64,000 nucleotides of DNA from Anderseniella sp. Alg231-50 (GTDB lineage Bacteria; Pseudomonadota; Alphaproteobacteria; Rhizobiales; Aestuariivirgaceae). The DNA is taken from positions 2,299,200 to 2,363,199 of the forward strand of contig NZ_LT703003.1 in NCBI RefSeq assembly GCF_900149695.1. Reading direction: 5' to 3'. Below the pieces are notes generated by a model, which was not told the origin of the DNA, did not search any database, and worked only from the letters and a program-made list of their open reading frames with translations. A program made the position numbers and the translations under genes. Below, piece by piece: positions 15,897 to 26,971 of the stretch. Every line of letters begins with the position of its first letter. The stretch's first letter is position 1.

Positions 15897-16831
15897 CGGT
15901 CCAGCCCCGCATCGTTGATCATCCAGGTCAGCAGCTCAGGAAAGTCATGCCCGGCATGAGCTGCCATTTCCGGCACGAGGGAGGTCGCCGTCATCCCGGG
16001 CTGAGTGTTTATTTCCATGAAGATCAGTTCACCGTCAGTTCCCTCGGTGTCATTGTAGCGAAAGTCCGACCGGGTCACGCCCTTGCAGCCAAGCTCCATG
16101 TGGGCTGCAAGCGCATATTTCTGGACCCGATGATAAACCATACGCGGAACATCGGCAGGCAGGATGTGCTCGGACCCGCCCGGCTGGTACTTGGCGGCAT
16201 AGTCGTAAAACCCCTCGGTTGACACAACTTCAGTGACCCCCAGGGCCACGTTTCCCATTACCGCACAGGTCAGTTCCCGGCCGGGCACATAGCGTTCCAC
16301 CATGACTTTGCTCTCAGCATCGAAGCCTTCGCTGTTGATCATGGAGACCAGCGAGTTATTGCCCTTGTCTATGATATGCACGCCGACGCTGGACCCGTCC
16401 GCAACGGGTTTTACGACATAGGGCTGCGGCAGGACATCGTGATCGATGGCATCACCGAGCGGCACAACCTGATGTTCGACGACGGGCACCCTGACCCGGG
16501 CAACAGCAGATTTGCAAAGGTGCTTGTCCATGGCCAGCGCCGAGGCAAGCATGCCGGAATGGGTATATGGAATTTTCAGGGTTTCGAGAATTGCCTGGAT
16601 ATAGCCATCCTCGCCCCATTTGCCATGCAGCGCATTGAACGCGACGTCAGGTTCCAAATCGCGCAACTGATCGATAATATTTGGCTGGACGTCAATCTGG
16701 GTAACCTTGAACCCCGCACCTTCGAGACCCTTGGTGCACGCCTTGCCCGAACTAAGCGACACCTCACGCTCGTTCGACCAGCCACCCATCAGCATGGCGA
16801 CATGCGTAAACTCAGGATCGCGTTGTTGCAT
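15893..16831 (-). CDS. ddl: D-alanine--D-alanine ligase
   Basis: ATP-grasp enzyme making D-Ala-D-Ala for the peptidoglycan stem peptide. The 312 residues include the N-terminal HVAMLMGGWSNEREVSLSSG, the central ATP-grasp strand region YVVKPVADGSSVGVHI, RYVPGRELTCAVMG, and the C-terminal metal/substrate segment FMEINTQPGMTATSLVPEMA. It overlaps ftsQ by four bases and lies 66 bp after murB, a standard alphaproteobacterial order (murB-ddl-ftsQ). Confidence 0.96.
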   Translation of the reverse strand: MQQRDPEFTHVAMLMGGWSNEREVSLSSGKACTKGLEGAGFKVTQIDVQPNIIDQLRDLEPDVAFNALHGKWGEDGYIQAILETLKIPYTHSGMLASALAMDKHLCKSAVARVRVPVVEHQVVPLGDAIDHDVLPQPYVVKPVADGSSVGVHIIDKGNNSLVSMINSEGFDAESKVMVERYVPGRELTCAVMGNVALGVTEVVSTEGFYDYAAKYQPGGSEHILPADVPRMVYHRVQKYALAAHMELGCKGVTRSDFRYNDTEGTDGELIFMEINTQPGMTATSLVPEMAAHAGHDFPELLTWMINDAGLDR

Positions 16832-16897
16832 TACTCAACCTTTTCCAGAACATCCATTGACAAGAGCAGGTCAGGAAACCTGGTCATTTCCAATGTG

Positions 16898-17815
16898 TCA
16901 GCGTACCTCGACACCAACGCGTTTAATCTCCCAGTGCAGATCGATGCCGGAATTCTCCTTTACGCGCGCCTTAACAGTTTCACCAAGCTGTTCGATCTGC
17001 GCCGCGGTGGCACCGCCTTCATTGATCAGAAAGTTGCAATGCATCTCGGATACTCTGGCAGGACCGATTGCAAAGCCGCGCATGCCGGCTGCATCGATGA
17101 GTTGCCATGATTTGCCACCCTCGGGATTCTTGAACGTTGAGCCCCCGGTGCGTGATCGGATCGGCTGGCTTGCCTCGCGTGCAGCGGTAATCTCATCCAT
17201 ATGGGCCTTGATCTCGTCGCGGTCGCCTTGCGCACCCTGAAACAGCGCAGACGTGAAGATCATGTCTGCCGGTGCTGTCGAGCTGCGATAGCCATAGCCC
17301 ATGTCCTCGTTTGACATGATATGAAGCTTCCCCTTGCGATCAATCCCACGCGCTTCCACCAGGATGTCTCGGGTTTCGCCGCCGTGAGCACCCGCGTTCA
17401 TCCTCAACGCGCCGCCGATTGTGCCCGGTATACCTCTCAGAAAGGTTAACAAAGTAATACCTTGTTGCAGGGCGAACTGGGCCAGCCGGATGTCGGGAAC
17501 AGAGGTACCGGAGCGCACAAGAAACCCGTCTTCAAGCGCCATCTGGCCAAATCCGCGACCCAGCCTGATGACCACACCGGGAATGCCGCCATCGCGCACC
17601 AGCAGATTGGATCCGACCCCGATCACCTGCACCGGAATGTGTTCATCCAGCGCGGCAAGAAAGCTCGCGAGGTCTTCTTCATCCGCCGGAGAATACAGGA
17701 CGTCCGCAGGCCCGCCGACGCGGAACCAGGTAAACTCTGCCAATGGCTTGTCCAGTTCAATACGGCCGCGAACCGCTGGCAGTCTGCGCGCCAGTTGCGC
17801 ACCCGGCGTCGTCAT
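16898..17815 (-). CDS. murB: UDP-N-acetylenolpyruvoylglucosamine reductase
   Basis: FAD enzyme that reduces UDP-GlcNAc-enolpyruvate to UDP-MurNAc. The 305-residue product shows FTWFRVGGPADVLYSP, a flavin-binding VIGVGSNLLVRDGG, and later SRTGGSTFKNPEGGKSWQLIDAAGMRG with the catalytic serine region. The C-terminus HCNFLINEGGATAAQIEQLG is typical of the type with a short third domain. Its ATG shares one base with the murC stop (TAATG). Confidence 0.96.
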   Translation of the reverse strand: MTTPGAQLARRLPAVRGRIELDKPLAEFTWFRVGGPADVLYSPADEEDLASFLAALDEHIPVQVIGVGSNLLVRDGGIPGVVIRLGRGFGQMALEDGFLVRSGTSVPDIRLAQFALQQGITLLTFLRGIPGTIGGALRMNAGAHGGETRDILVEARGIDRKGKLHIMSNEDMGYGYRSSTAPADMIFTSALFQGAQGDRDEIKAHMDEITAAREASQPIRSRTGGSTFKNPEGGKSWQLIDAAGMRGFAIGPARVSEMHCNFLINEGGATAAQIEQLGETVKARVKENSGIDLHWEIKRVGVEVR

Positions 17816-19233
17816 TACTTGCCGCTCCGCTTTGCCAGCGCGTCAAGCTCATCGGGCAAGGAATAGGCCCACTGGGTAATATTGCCGGCACCAAGACAGA
17901 TGACCAGGTCACCACTTTCCGCTGTTTCGTGGATCAGCGGGGCCAGTTCGCTGTTGTGAGAAATTGTCGATACATTCCTGTGCCCGTGCGCCCGCAAACC
18001 CTCTGCAAGCGTCATATGATCGAAACCTTCGATCGGTGCTTCTCCCGCCTCATAAACCGGGGCCAGCACCACCTGGTCAGCATCGTTGAAACATGAACTG
18101 AACTCGTCAAACAGGCTTTCCAGCCGGGTGTAGCGATGAGGTTGCATAACCGCGACCACCCGCTTGTCCGTGACCCCGCGAGCCGCCTTCAGCACAGCCG
18201 TAATCTCAACCGGGTGATGACCATAGTCATCATAGACGTCGATGCCGTTGCTGGAACCGGTCTGGGTAAAGCGGCGCTTGACGCCGGCAAATCCCGCCAG
18301 GCCCTTGCGGATTGCCTTGTCACTGACGCCCAGATTGGCGGCAACCGCGATCGCCGCGGTTGAATTGAGCAGATTGTGTTCACCCGGCATGGCGAGTGTG
18401 ATGTTGTCCAGCGTGCGGCTTTCACCAGTGCGGCGATCATTGATGACCACCGAGAAATGGCTCTTGCCGCCTGAAAAACTCACATCCGTCAGGCGGTAGT
18501 CTGCCTGGGCGCTCTTGCCATAGGTGAACACGCGGCGATCAATCACTTGCGCAATCAGCGACTGCACTTCCGGGTGGTCCATGCACATCACTGCAAACCC
18601 GTAGAAAGGAATGTTCTCCACAAATGTGCGGTACGCTTCTTTTGCCTTGTCGAATGTGCCGTAGTGATCCAGGTGCTCGGGATCCATGTTGGTTACGATG
18701 GTGACGTCAGCCGGCAGCTTGACGAAGGTACCGTCGGACTCGTCTGCTTCCACAACCATCCAGTCGCCCTTGCCGAGCCTGGCATTGGTCCCGTAGGCGT
18801 TGATGATGCCGCCATTGATGACGGTCGGATCAATGCCGCCGGCATCCAGAAGTGCGGATACCAGTGATGTGGTCGTGGTCTTGCCGTGTGTGCCGCCAAC
18901 AGCAACACAGGACTTGAACCGCATCAGTTCCGCCAGCATTTCCGCCCGCCGCACCAGGGGCAGAAACCGGGCGCGTGCTTCCAGCACTTCAGGGTTGTCC
19001 TGCTTGACTGCGGTAGAGGTGACCACAACCTGGGCGTCACCCAGGTTCTCCGGCTGGTGGCCTATGTGAACGATCACACCTGCCTTGCGCAACCGGGCGA
19101 CATTGTAGTTGTCGGTCATGTCGGACCCTTGCACCGTATACCCAAGCGTTGCCATCACCTCGGCAATACCGCTCATGCCAATGCCGCCAATGCCCACGAA
19201 GTGGATAGGCCCGATATCCTGCGTCAATTTCAT
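17815..19233 (-). CDS. murC: UDP-N-acetylmuramate--L-alanine ligase
   Basis: Adds the first amino acid, L-alanine, to UDP-MurNAc. The 472 residues contain the N-terminal Rossmann motif GIGGIGMSG (14-22), the Mur ligase P-loop [10 protein letters not shown] (113-122), [13 protein letters not shown], and the C-terminal domain with [10 protein letters not shown]. It overlaps murG by four bases (ATGA) and murB by one. Confidence 0.97.
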   Translation of the reverse strand: MKLTQDIGPIHFVGIGGIGMSGIAEVMATLGYTVQGSDMTDNYNVARLRKAGVIVHIGHQPENLGDAQVVVTSTAVKQDNPEVLEARARFLPLVRRAEMLAELMRFKSCVAVGGTHGKTTTTSLVSALLDAGGIDPTVINGGIINAYGTNARLGKGDWMVVEADESDGTFVKLPADVTIVTNMDPEHLDHYGTFDKAKEAYRTFVENIPFYGFAVMCMDHPEVQSLIAQVIDRRVFTYGKSAQADYRLTDVSFSGGKSHFSVVINDRRTGESRTLDNITLAMPGEHNLLNSTAAIAVAANLGVSDKAIRKGLAGFAGVKRRFTQTGSSNGIDVYDDYGHHPVEITAVLKAARGVTDKRVVAVMQPHRYTRLESLFDEFSSCFNDADQVVLAPVYEAGEAPIEGFDHMTLAEGLRAHGHRNVSTISHNSELAPLIHETAESGDLVICLGAGNITQWAYSLPDELDALAKRSGK

Positions 19234-20411
19234 TCCGGTGCAGTATCCTCTGACTGTGTTTCGCGCGCCAGCTCTTCAACCTGGTCTGCCAGCAACTCGG
19301 CAGCATTTGGCCGACCATGCGCAGACGCGGCCAATGCCGTTCTGGTAAGGTCAGCCTCGTCGAAACGCAAGCGTGTAAACACAGCGGCTGTTTCCTGCGG
19401 CATCATTTCATTCTGCAGCATGACCCAGCCACCACCGGCCTTCTCCATGCTTTGTGCATTGCGCAGCTGATCATTGTCGAGGGAATGCGGCAACGGCACG
19501 TAGATGGCAGGCCTGCCGATCACTCCGAGCTCGGCCACGCTGGATGCACCGGCCCGGCACATCACCAGATGAGACCTGGCGATCAGCTCCGGCATGTCAT
19601 CGAAAAAGCTTTTGCACAGGGCGGTCACGCCTGCTGCCTCATAGGCCTGGCGAACCCGTTCAATGTCTTCGGGACGGCACTGCTGCGCGACCCGCAGTGT
19701 TTTGAGAACGGCTTTCGGCAGTTCGGCAACCATTTTGGGCATGAAGTCGGAAAAAAACTGGGCCCCCTGGCTGCCACCGAACACCAGCAGGTTGAACGGC
19801 GCATCGGCGCGAGGCACCTCGTAGGACCGTGCCGCATCAATCACCTGCTTGCGAACCGGATTTCCGGTAAGCCTGACACGTTCCATCTGACCGGTTGAAA
19901 ATCCGTACAGCGGCTCGAACGAGGAGGCGATAACCTTGGCATTGCCAAGCCCCGCCGCAATCCGGTTGGCGCGTCCGGCAACCGCGTTTTGCTCATGCAC
20001 CATGGACGAAATTCCGGCATAGCGTGCGGCCATCATGACAGGCAGTGACGGGTAACCACCGAACCCGACCACCACTTGCGGTGTCAGCAGTTTGAACTGT
20101 TCAAGGCACTCGCGAAAGCCCGAGACCAGCTGCGAGGCCTGCCCCGGCAGCAACCATGGTTTGCCGAATGTCAGGGTTGATGAGGCGATTTCCTGCACGG
20201 TCCCGTCGCGAAACCGGTCCTGCCACTCCAGGCCGCGCTTGTCGGTGAACAGGTGGACCTTCCAGTCGCGGGCCTCCAGCGCTGATGCAAGCGCTTGTGC
20301 CGGGAACAGATGGCCGCCCGTACCGCCAGACGCCAGAACAATCGTCCTGCTGGCCTCGACCTCAGCCTCAGCCTTGGCTTCCGCTTTCTCAGACTTGTCC
20401 ATACTACTCAA
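19230..20411 (-). CDS. murG: UDP-GlcNAc transferase to lipid I (MurG)
   Basis: Peripheral GT-B glycosyltransferase converting lipid I to lipid II at the inner face of the membrane. It has 393 residues: an extended acidic N-terminus (1-24, rich in Glu, Ala and Lys), then [45 protein letters not shown] and the donor-site segment [29 protein letters not shown]. The acidic leader is longer than in most relatives, so the true start may be downstream, although the ATG at 20411 overlaps ftsW by four bases as expected of this operon. Confidence 0.96.
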   Translation of the reverse strand: MSSMDKSEKAEAKAEAEVEASRTIVLASGGTGGHLFPAQALASALEARDWKVHLFTDKRGLEWQDRFRDGTVQEIASSTLTFGKPWLLPGQASQLVSGFRECLEQFKLLTPQVVVGFGGYPSLPVMMAARYAGISSMVHEQNAVAGRANRIAAGLGNAKVIASSFEPLYGFSTGQMERVRLTGNPVRKQVIDAARSYEVPRADAPFNLLVFGGSQGAQFFSDFMPKMVAELPKAVLKTLRVAQQCRPEDIERVRQAYEAAGVTALCKSFFDDMPELIARSHLVMCRAGASSVAELGVIGRPAIYVPLPHSLDNDQLRNAQSMEKAGGGWVMLQNEMMPQETAAVFTRLRFDEADLTRTALAASAHGRPNAAELLADQVEELARETQSEDTAPE

Positions 20412-21562
20412 GCTGCCTTCAGAGCCATGCCGCCAACTTGGGAATGAAACGCATTACTGCGTACCCGCACACGCGAGAACGCCAACAATAACCCCATGGA
20501 GAACGCCATCGCAATCAGCGATGATCCGCCATACGAGATAAACGGCAGTGTCATGCCCTTGGCTGGCAGCAGCGTCAGGTTCACACCGAGATTTATGAAC
20601 GACTGAAAGCCGTACAGGCTGACCAGTCCGGTCAGGGACAGGACGGCAAACGGGTCGGTAACACGCATGGCCCGCAGCAGCACCCTCAACACGATAAAAC
20701 CGATGATGCAGATCAGGATGGCGCTGGCGATAAAGCCGAACTCCTCGCCAATGACGGCGGGAATGAAGTCAGTGTGGGCATCCGGCAGGATATGCTTCGC
20801 CGTTCCGCCACCTGGCCCGGTTCCCATCAGGCCGCCATTGTTGAAGGCCTGGGTGGCGGCATCGACCTGAAAGGTGTCGTGCTTTTCCGGATCGAGAAAC
20901 CGGTTCACCCGCGACGCGACATGCGGAAATGTCAGAAAGGCGACAACCGCGCCGCCGCCGGCCAGTCCGGCAAGGCCGAATATCCAGATCCACGAAATGC
21001 CGTGAACCAGCAACAAGGTGGCGAACACCGCCGCCATGAGGACCAGTTGGCCAAAATCAGGTTGCTTTACCAACAGTCCCGCCAGGGCTGCAAACATGGC
21101 GAAGGAAATCCACAGGCCCGGCATGTCCGGGCGCCTGATGCCCTCAGCCAGAAACCAGGCCGCGGCAACCACAAATGCCGGCTTGGCAAACTCCGACGGC
21201 TGCACATTGATCGGGCCCAGATCGAGCCAGCGATGCGCACCCTTGATTTCCGGTCCGATAAAAATCGCCAGCAACATGGCTGCCAGGCCCGCAATAAAGG
21301 TCAGCATGCAAACCCGACGCGCCTGCGAAGGTGAAAGCAGCGATGTCAGCACCAGTACAACAGCTGCCGGAACCAGAAACACCAGTTGGCGGGTGAAGAA
21401 ATGGAAATTGTCCAACCCGAGGCGTGCCGCGACAGGTGGGCTGGCGGCCATGGAGAACAACACACCGGATGCCATGAGAACCAGCACACAACCCAGCAAC
21501 ACCTTGTCGACAGAAAACCACCAGTCGGCAATCAGTCCGCGATCAGAACGGGAGATCAGCAT
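20408..21562 (-). CDS. ftsW: Divisome peptidoglycan polymerase FtsW (SEDS family)
   Basis: Polytopic SEDS glycosyltransferase that works with FtsI to make septal peptidoglycan. The 384 residues hold about ten helices. Family signatures are KGAHRWLDLGPINVQPSEFAK, a central loop with HTDFIPAVIGEEFGF, and the C-terminal PAKGMTLPFISYGGSSL. It starts three bases after the murD stop and overlaps murG by four bases. Confidence 0.96.
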   Translation of the reverse strand: MLISRSDRGLIADWWFSVDKVLLGCVLVLMASGVLFSMAASPPVAARLGLDNFHFFTRQLVFLVPAAVVLVLTSLLSPSQARRVCMLTFIAGLAAMLLAIFIGPEIKGAHRWLDLGPINVQPSEFAKPAFVVAAAWFLAEGIRRPDMPGLWISFAMFAALAGLLVKQPDFGQLVLMAAVFATLLLVHGISWIWIFGLAGLAGGGAVVAFLTFPHVASRVNRFLDPEKHDTFQVDAATQAFNNGGLMGTGPGGGTAKHILPDAHTDFIPAVIGEEFGFIASAILICIIGFIVLRVLLRAMRVTDPFAVLSLTGLVSLYGFQSFINLGVNLTLLPAKGMTLPFISYGGSSLIAMAFSMGLLLAFSRVRVRSNAFHSQVGGMALKAA

Positions 21563-21565
21563 GTC

Positions 21566-22963
21566 TCAGGCCACCTTTGTTTGTTGCTGCACACCATCAA
21601 GCGCCAGCACACAGGCGCGAAAATCATCTCCGCGCATCTCGAAATTGGGATATTGATCAAACGACGCGCAAGCAGGTGACAGAAGCACCGCGATTTCACC
21701 CTGGTCACTTGTGTCAGCAGCAGCATCCTGCGCGGCCTGGCGCACAGCAGTCGCCATAGTATCGCAGGCGATATGAGGCGCATGGCCGGCAAGTGCCTCC
21801 GCCAGCAGCGGGGCATCCTGGCCAATGAGGTATGCTTTCGCAATCCTGTCAAAATGAGGTTGCAATGGAGCGATACCGCCCTGCTTTGCCTGACCGCCGG
21901 CAATCCAGTATATGCGTTTGAAACTCGACAGGGCCTTTGCCGCCGCGTCTGCATTGGTCGCCTTGCTGTCATTGATGAACACGACACGTCCGGCAGAACC
22001 GATTTCCTCCATACGGTGTTCAAGGCCTGGAAAGCTGTTTAACCCCTGCTCGATCTGGCCGGCATCCAGGCCAAGCCGGTGCGCGATAATATAGGCGGCA
22101 CAGGCATTCTGGGCATTGTGCTCCCCGCGCAATGCTCGGGCCTGGGAGAGCGAGACGGATGTGCCGTCACGTGTGTCGGATACAGTGTCGCCGTCCGATT
22201 GGACCGTAGCTTCTTTTGCGCCTACGGAAAACGATGACAGTGCAGTGTGTTTCGCCGCAGCCGCGGCAATCTCGACACACCATTCGTCATCCAGCGAAAT
22301 ACCGGCCAGATCATCATTGTCCTGCAGCGCGAACATGCGCGCCTTGACGGCCGCATAATTCTCCATGTCGCCGTGGCGTTCCAGATGATCCGGCGTCAGG
22401 TTCATCAAGATGCCCACATCCGGTTTCAGTGACGGCATCAGGTCGATCTGGTAGGAGGACAACTCGATGACATAAATCTTGCCGGAAACCGGCGCCGGCA
22501 GCAGCAGCGCCGCGGTTCCGATATTGCCGCCGACTTCAACATCAAGACCGGCAGATGCAAGCACATGACCGGCCAGCGCAGTTGTGGTGGACTTGCCGTT
22601 GGTTCCCGTGATCGCCACCAGCTTCGCACCTGTCCCCGCCAGCTCGCGCGCCAGGATTTCCGTATCACCGATGATTTCCACGCCGCAGGCGAGAGCTTTC
22701 TTTACGCTCCAGTGCGGTTCGGGGTGGGTGAGCGGCACGCCAGGTGACAGGACGAAACTGTCCAGCGTCGTAAAATCGACACCATGCAGATTGACCACCG
22801 GCAGTCCCTGCTCCTTTGCCATGTCGGACGCAGCAGGTGCATCGTCCCATGCCAGCACCTCAGCACCACCGCGCACAAGGGCATCGACAGTGGCGTTACC
22901 ACTGCGGCCCAGGCCGAATACGCCGACCCTTTTGCCTTTAAAGCTGTGCGCTGCGATAGTCAT
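21566..22963 (-). CDS. murD: UDP-MurNAc-L-Ala--D-glutamate ligase
   Basis: Adds D-glutamate to UDP-MurNAc-L-Ala. In 465 residues it shows the N-terminal VFGLGRSGNATVDAL, the P-loop ITGTNGKSTTT (118-128), the central-domain segment LNLTPDHLERHG and the C-terminal NDSKATNADAAAKAL. It lies 15 bp after mraY and 3 bp before ftsW. Confidence 0.96.
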   Translation of the reverse strand: MTIAAHSFKGKRVGVFGLGRSGNATVDALVRGGAEVLAWDDAPAASDMAKEQGLPVVNLHGVDFTTLDSFVLSPGVPLTHPEPHWSVKKALACGVEIIGDTEILARELAGTGAKLVAITGTNGKSTTTALAGHVLASAGLDVEVGGNIGTAALLLPAPVSGKIYVIELSSYQIDLMPSLKPDVGILMNLTPDHLERHGDMENYAAVKARMFALQDNDDLAGISLDDEWCVEIAAAAAKHTALSSFSVGAKEATVQSDGDTVSDTRDGTSVSLSQARALRGEHNAQNACAAYIIAHRLGLDAGQIEQGLNSFPGLEHRMEEIGSAGRVVFINDSKATNADAAAKALSSFKRIYWIAGGQAKQGGIAPLQPHFDRIAKAYLIGQDAPLLAEALAGHAPHIACDTMATAVRQAAQDAAADTSDQGEIAVLLSPACASFDQYPNFEMRGDDFRACVLALDGVQQQTKVA

Positions 22964-22978
22964 TGTGTCAGGTAGCCT

Positions 22979-24067
22979 CTAGCGCAACTTCAAGGTGGCA
23001 AGGCCGATAAGCGCCAGAACCACTGAAATGATCCAGAAGCGGATCACGATAGTCGGTTCCTTCCAGCCCTTCTGCTCGAAGTGATGATGCAGCGGCGCCA
23101 TTGCGAACACCCGCTTGCCGGTAAGCTTGAACGATGCCACCTGCACGATCACTGAAACGGTTTCCAGCACGAACAGGCCACCGATAATGGCCAGGACGAT
23201 TTCATGCTTCGCCGCCACGGCAATGGCGCCCAGCGTACCGCCGAGAGACAGGGACCCCGTATCGCCCATGAAGATCATGGCAGGTGGAGCGTTGAACCAT
23301 AAGAATCCAAGGCCGGCCCCGATCAGGGCGCCGCACAGAACCGCCAGTTCACCGGTGCCTCGAATATAGTGGATCTGCAGGTAGTCGGCGAACTTCACAT
23401 TACCGGCAAGATACACGATGACGCCAAAACTGGCGGCGGCAATCATCACCGGCACGATGGCCAGTCCGTCGAGACCGTCGGTCAGGTTCACAGCGTTACC
23501 GGCACCAACCACCACCACCATGCCAAACAGCACGAACACCGCACCCAGTTGGATCAGCGTATCCTTCAGGAACGGCAGTGCCAGGGCATTGGACAGCTTG
23601 TCATCGCCCAGCGCGGTGAACATCCACACCGCAAATCCGGCAATCACGAATTCCAGCGCCAATCTCATGCGCCCTGAAAAACCGCCGACGGCAGCGCGGG
23701 TCACTTTCAGATAGTCGTCATAAAAGCCAATCGCGCCGAAGCCCAGGGTGACGAACAAGACCGACCATACATAAAGATTGTTGAGGTCGGCCCACAGCAG
23801 CGTCGAGATCACGATGCCGGCCAGAATCATCAATCCGCCCATGGTGGGAGTGCCCTGTTTTTCAATAATGTGCCGGGCCGGGCCGTCTTCGCGGATCGGC
23901 TGGCCCCTGCCCTGTTTCAAGCGCAGGTTGGAGATCAGCCAGGGGCCGAACATGAACACCAGAAACAGGGATGTCATCAGCGCCCCACCGGTTCTGAAAG
24001 TGATGTAGCGGAACACGTTCAACCCGGAAATCTGGTCACTTAGTTCGAGAGATAGATAGTAGAACAT
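22979..24067 (-). CDS. mraY: Phospho-N-acetylmuramoyl-pentapeptide transferase
   Basis: Integral membrane enzyme that transfers phospho-MurNAc-pentapeptide to undecaprenyl phosphate, making lipid I. The 362-residue protein has about ten helices and the three cytoplasmic catalytic segments: FYDDYLKVT with the Asp pair, [13 protein letters not shown], and the His-rich loop [16 protein letters not shown]. The early [11 protein letters not shown] motif is also present. The gap to murF is 20 bp. Confidence 0.97.
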   Translation of the reverse strand: MFYYLSLELSDQISGLNVFRYITFRTGGALMTSLFLVFMFGPWLISNLRLKQGRGQPIREDGPARHIIEKQGTPTMGGLMILAGIVISTLLWADLNNLYVWSVLFVTLGFGAIGFYDDYLKVTRAAVGGFSGRMRLALEFVIAGFAVWMFTALGDDKLSNALALPFLKDTLIQLGAVFVLFGMVVVVGAGNAVNLTDGLDGLAIVPVMIAAASFGVIVYLAGNVKFADYLQIHYIRGTGELAVLCGALIGAGLGFLWFNAPPAMIFMGDTGSLSLGGTLGAIAVAAKHEIVLAIIGGLFVLETVSVIVQVASFKLTGKRVFAMAPLHHHFEQKGWKEPTIVIRFWIISVVLALIGLATLKLR

Positions 24068-24087
24068 GAGTATTCCCCTCCAGAAGC

Positions 24088-25509
24088 TCAGCCTCCGGAT
24101 GTGCCCCTGTATTGTTTGATTACTGCATCAACCACCGGTGCCATGCGCGACCCCAGCGACCCCTTTATCATGATAACGTCGTTGGCTTGTATGGACTCAA
24201 GCAGCGGTGCGATCAGGTCCTGCGATGACGGTGCATACGCACCACGCGCCGCAACCGGCAACTTCTGCCAGAGAGCGTTCATGGCGGGACCGCAGGCAAA
24301 CACTTGATCAACTTCAGCAGTTTGCAGCGGATCAACCAGTTCACCGTGAAGGCGATCCGAATGATCACCAAGTTCCAGCATGTCGCCCAATACGGCAATC
24401 CGCCGTCCGCGCCCGGACGGCTGCGAGGCGCCAAGCATCTCCAGCGCTGCGCGCATGGACGCCGGGTTGGCATTGTAGCTTTCGTCGATAACCGTGACAT
24501 GGGACCCGTCCCTGCTCAGCTTGTGGCGCACGCCACGCCCTGACGGCGGGGTAATGTTGGCCAGAGCCAGTGCGCATTTCGCAAGATCAGCGCCCGCCGC
24601 CTCACAGGCAGCCAGGACGGCAAGAGAATTCAAGACCACATGCTTGCCGGCGGCACCCAGTTTGTAGGTGACCTGCTGGCCGCGTACATCTGCCGTGACG
24701 CATGAGCAGGTGTCGTGCAGGGTCACCTGTTTCAGTGCAATGTGCGATCCGTCCTTTTCGCCAAAGCTGCGAATGTCCGTGATGTCCTGTTCATGTGCAG
24801 CATCGCGCAGCAGATCAAAAAACTCGGTGTCGTGATTGATGATGGCCACACCGCCTGTAACCAAGCCGGTAAAGATTTCTGCCTTGGCCCGCGCAATGTC
24901 GGACAGCGACGCAAAGTGCCCAAGATGGCTTTCCGCAATCGCCGTGACGATTGCGGTGTGCGGGCGCACCATGTCGATCAGCGTTTCGATTTCACCGGCA
25001 TGATTCATGCCGACCTCGAACACACCAAACTCGGCAGTGCGCGAAAACCGCGCCAGGGTAAGCGGCACACCCCACTGATTGTTGAACGACGAAACCGACG
25101 CGTGGGTTTCTCCGCATGATGCCAGAGCAACCTTGAGGGCGTCCTTTGTGGTTGTCTTGCCGACTGAGCCGGTAACCGCGATGACATGCGCACTGCTGCG
25201 CGTCCGCGCCGCCCGTCCCAGTGCCTCAAGAGCCGCCAGCGCATCATCCACGACGAGCACCGGGCCAGCATCCCGCATGGCACTGTCGGGCCGCGAGACG
25301 ATGGCTACGCCGGCACCGGCCTTGAGTGCGTTGGCCGCATATTCATGGCCATCGGTGCGCTCCCCCTTGATGGCAACGAAGATATCACCTGCGCTGATGG
25401 CGCGACTGTCTATCGCAACACCGTCCAGCGCCTCGGTTACCTCGCCGTCAAGGTGTCCGCCGGTGGCCTCGACAACCTCATCGATGGTCCACAAGGGTTG
25501 ATCAGCCAT
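24088..25509 (-). CDS. murF: UDP-MurNAc-tripeptide--D-Ala-D-Ala ligase
   Basis: Adds the D-Ala-D-Ala dipeptide to complete the UDP-MurNAc-pentapeptide. About 473 residues, with the N-terminal [24 protein letters not shown]-loop [19 protein letters not shown] and the C-terminal [18 protein letters not shown]. The ATG at 25509 follows GAGGG by six bases and is preferred to the in-frame TTG at 25515; both overlap the end of murE. Confidence 0.96.
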   Translation of the reverse strand: MADQPLWTIDEVVEATGGHLDGEVTEALDGVAIDSRAISAGDIFVAIKGERTDGHEYAANALKAGAGVAIVSRPDSAMRDAGPVLVVDDALAALEALGRAARTRSSAHVIAVTGSVGKTTTKDALKVALASCGETHASVSSFNNQWGVPLTLARFSRTAEFGVFEVGMNHAGEIETLIDMVRPHTAIVTAIAESHLGHFASLSDIARAKAEIFTGLVTGGVAIINHDTEFFDLLRDAAHEQDITDIRSFGEKDGSHIALKQVTLHDTCSCVTADVRGQQVTYKLGAAGKHVVLNSLAVLAACEAAGADLAKCALALANITPPSGRGVRHKLSRDGSHVTVIDESYNANPASMRAALEMLGASQPSGRGRRIAVLGDMLELGDHSDRLHGELVDPLQTAEVDQVFACGPAMNALWQKLPVAARGAYAPSSQDLIAPLLESIQANDVIMIKGSLGSRMAPVVDAVIKQYRGTSGG

Positions 25510-26971
25510 TGGCAACCCTCCCCGCTACACAGGCCAGAACAGCTTCCTGGTCTGAGAACGGAATGACCTTCTTGCCGACGGTCTGGCCGGTCTCATGACC
25601 CTTGCCGGCAACAACCAGCACATCGCCTGAAGCCAGGTTGTCTACGCCATGTTGAATAGCCTGGGCCCGGTCCCCTATCTCGATCCCGTCCGGACATGCG
25701 GCCATGATGGCCTTGCGGATCAGGGCGGGGTCTTCGGTGCGCGGATTGTCATCGGTTACAATGGCAATATCGGCATGTTCGCAGACAACCTTGCCCATTT
25801 CGGGCCGCTTGCCCGGATCGCGATCACCGCCAGCCCCGAACACCACCTGCAGCCTGCCGGTCGCATATGGACGCAGGGACTTGAGCACATGCTCGAGTGC
25901 ATCAGGGGTATGGGCGAAGTCCACGAAAACCGGCGCTCCGGCATGTGTCGTTGCGACCAGTTCGAGCCTGCCGGATGCGCCCTGAAGCTGCTCCAGGGCC
26001 CTTATCGCATGGGGTTCCGAACCTCCTGCGGCAACCACCAGGCCAACCGCCATAAGCGCATTCTCGGCCTGGAAATCCCCAACCAGCGGCAGGTAAACAT
26101 TATACCCGCCCTCCTGCCCCTTGATCTCGAGCAACTGACCAAACCCTTGCTGTGTCGCCGAAACCAGCTTCAGGCCGGTTCCCTTGCGCCCGACGCTGGA
26201 CACCACCAGGCCACGCGACGTGCAGCGCGCCATGATGTCTTTCGCTTCAGGCATATCCGAATTGACAATGGCAGTAGCACCTTCGCTGAGCACCTCTTCG
26301 AACAACATCATCTTTGCATCAAGATAGGCCTCGAAGGTCTTGTGGTAGTCCAGGTGGTCCCGCGTCAGGTTGGTGAACCCGGCAGCGGCGAACCGTGCGC
26401 CATGCAAACGATATTGTGCCAGGCCGTGGCTGGACGCCTCCAGTGCAACATGGCTTACCTGTTGGGCTGCGAGTTCAGCCAGAGCAGCATGAATCTCGAC
26501 AGGGTCCGGTGTGGTATGAACGAGTTTCCGCGTACCGCCGGGCGAAACGATACCGACCGTGCCTATACTGGCGGCTGACAGTCCGAGCACCGCCCAGATC
26601 TGGCGCACGAACGACGCTACCGATGTCTTGCCATTGGTACCGGTGACCGCAACCATGACGTCCGGCTGGCGGACATAAAAACGAGCCGCCATGCGAGCGA
26701 AAACAAGCCGTGGATTATCGCATACAACCACCGGTACGGCCAGGCCGTCCGGCAGCTCCGCATCGCGACCGGTAACAATCGCAACCGCGCCGTTATCAAT
26801 CGCACTTTGCACATAGCTTGCGCCGTCGGCTTCGACACCGGCAAGCGCGGCAAACACCTCGCCCTGCTTGATCAGACGGCTGTCGCTGTTCAATCCGGAA
26901 ACTATTACGTCGCCGGAGCCGTCGGGAATCTCGGCAATGGAATGCATCAGGCTGGACAGTGTCATGCTCAT
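25502..26971 (-). CDS. murE: UDP-MurNAc-L-Ala-D-Glu--meso-diaminopimelate ligase
   Basis: Adds the third residue of the stem peptide. The 489 residues include SDSRLIKQGEVFAAL, the P-loop AVTGTNGKTSVASF (about 108-121), NLTRDHLDYHKTFEAY and, in the C-terminal domain, the DNPRTEDP motif that marks meso-diaminopimelate rather than lysine addition. The gene overlaps ftsI by four bases and murF by eight. Confidence 0.97.
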   Translation of the reverse strand: MSMTLSSLMHSIAEIPDGSGDVIVSGLNSDSRLIKQGEVFAALAGVEADGASYVQSAIDNGAVAIVTGRDAELPDGLAVPVVVCDNPRLVFARMAARFYVRQPDVMVAVTGTNGKTSVASFVRQIWAVLGLSAASIGTVGIVSPGGTRKLVHTTPDPVEIHAALAELAAQQVSHVALEASSHGLAQYRLHGARFAAAGFTNLTRDHLDYHKTFEAYLDAKMMLFEEVLSEGATAIVNSDMPEAKDIMARCTSRGLVVSSVGRKGTGLKLVSATQQGFGQLLEIKGQEGGYNVYLPLVGDFQAENALMAVGLVVAAGGSEPHAIRALEQLQGASGRLELVATTHAGAPVFVDFAHTPDALEHVLKSLRPYATGRLQVVFGAGGDRDPGKRPEMGKVVCEHADIAIVTDDNPRTEDPALIRKAIMAACPDGIEIGDRAQAIQHGVDNLASGDVLVVAGKGHETGQTVGKKVIPFSDQEAVLACVAGRVANG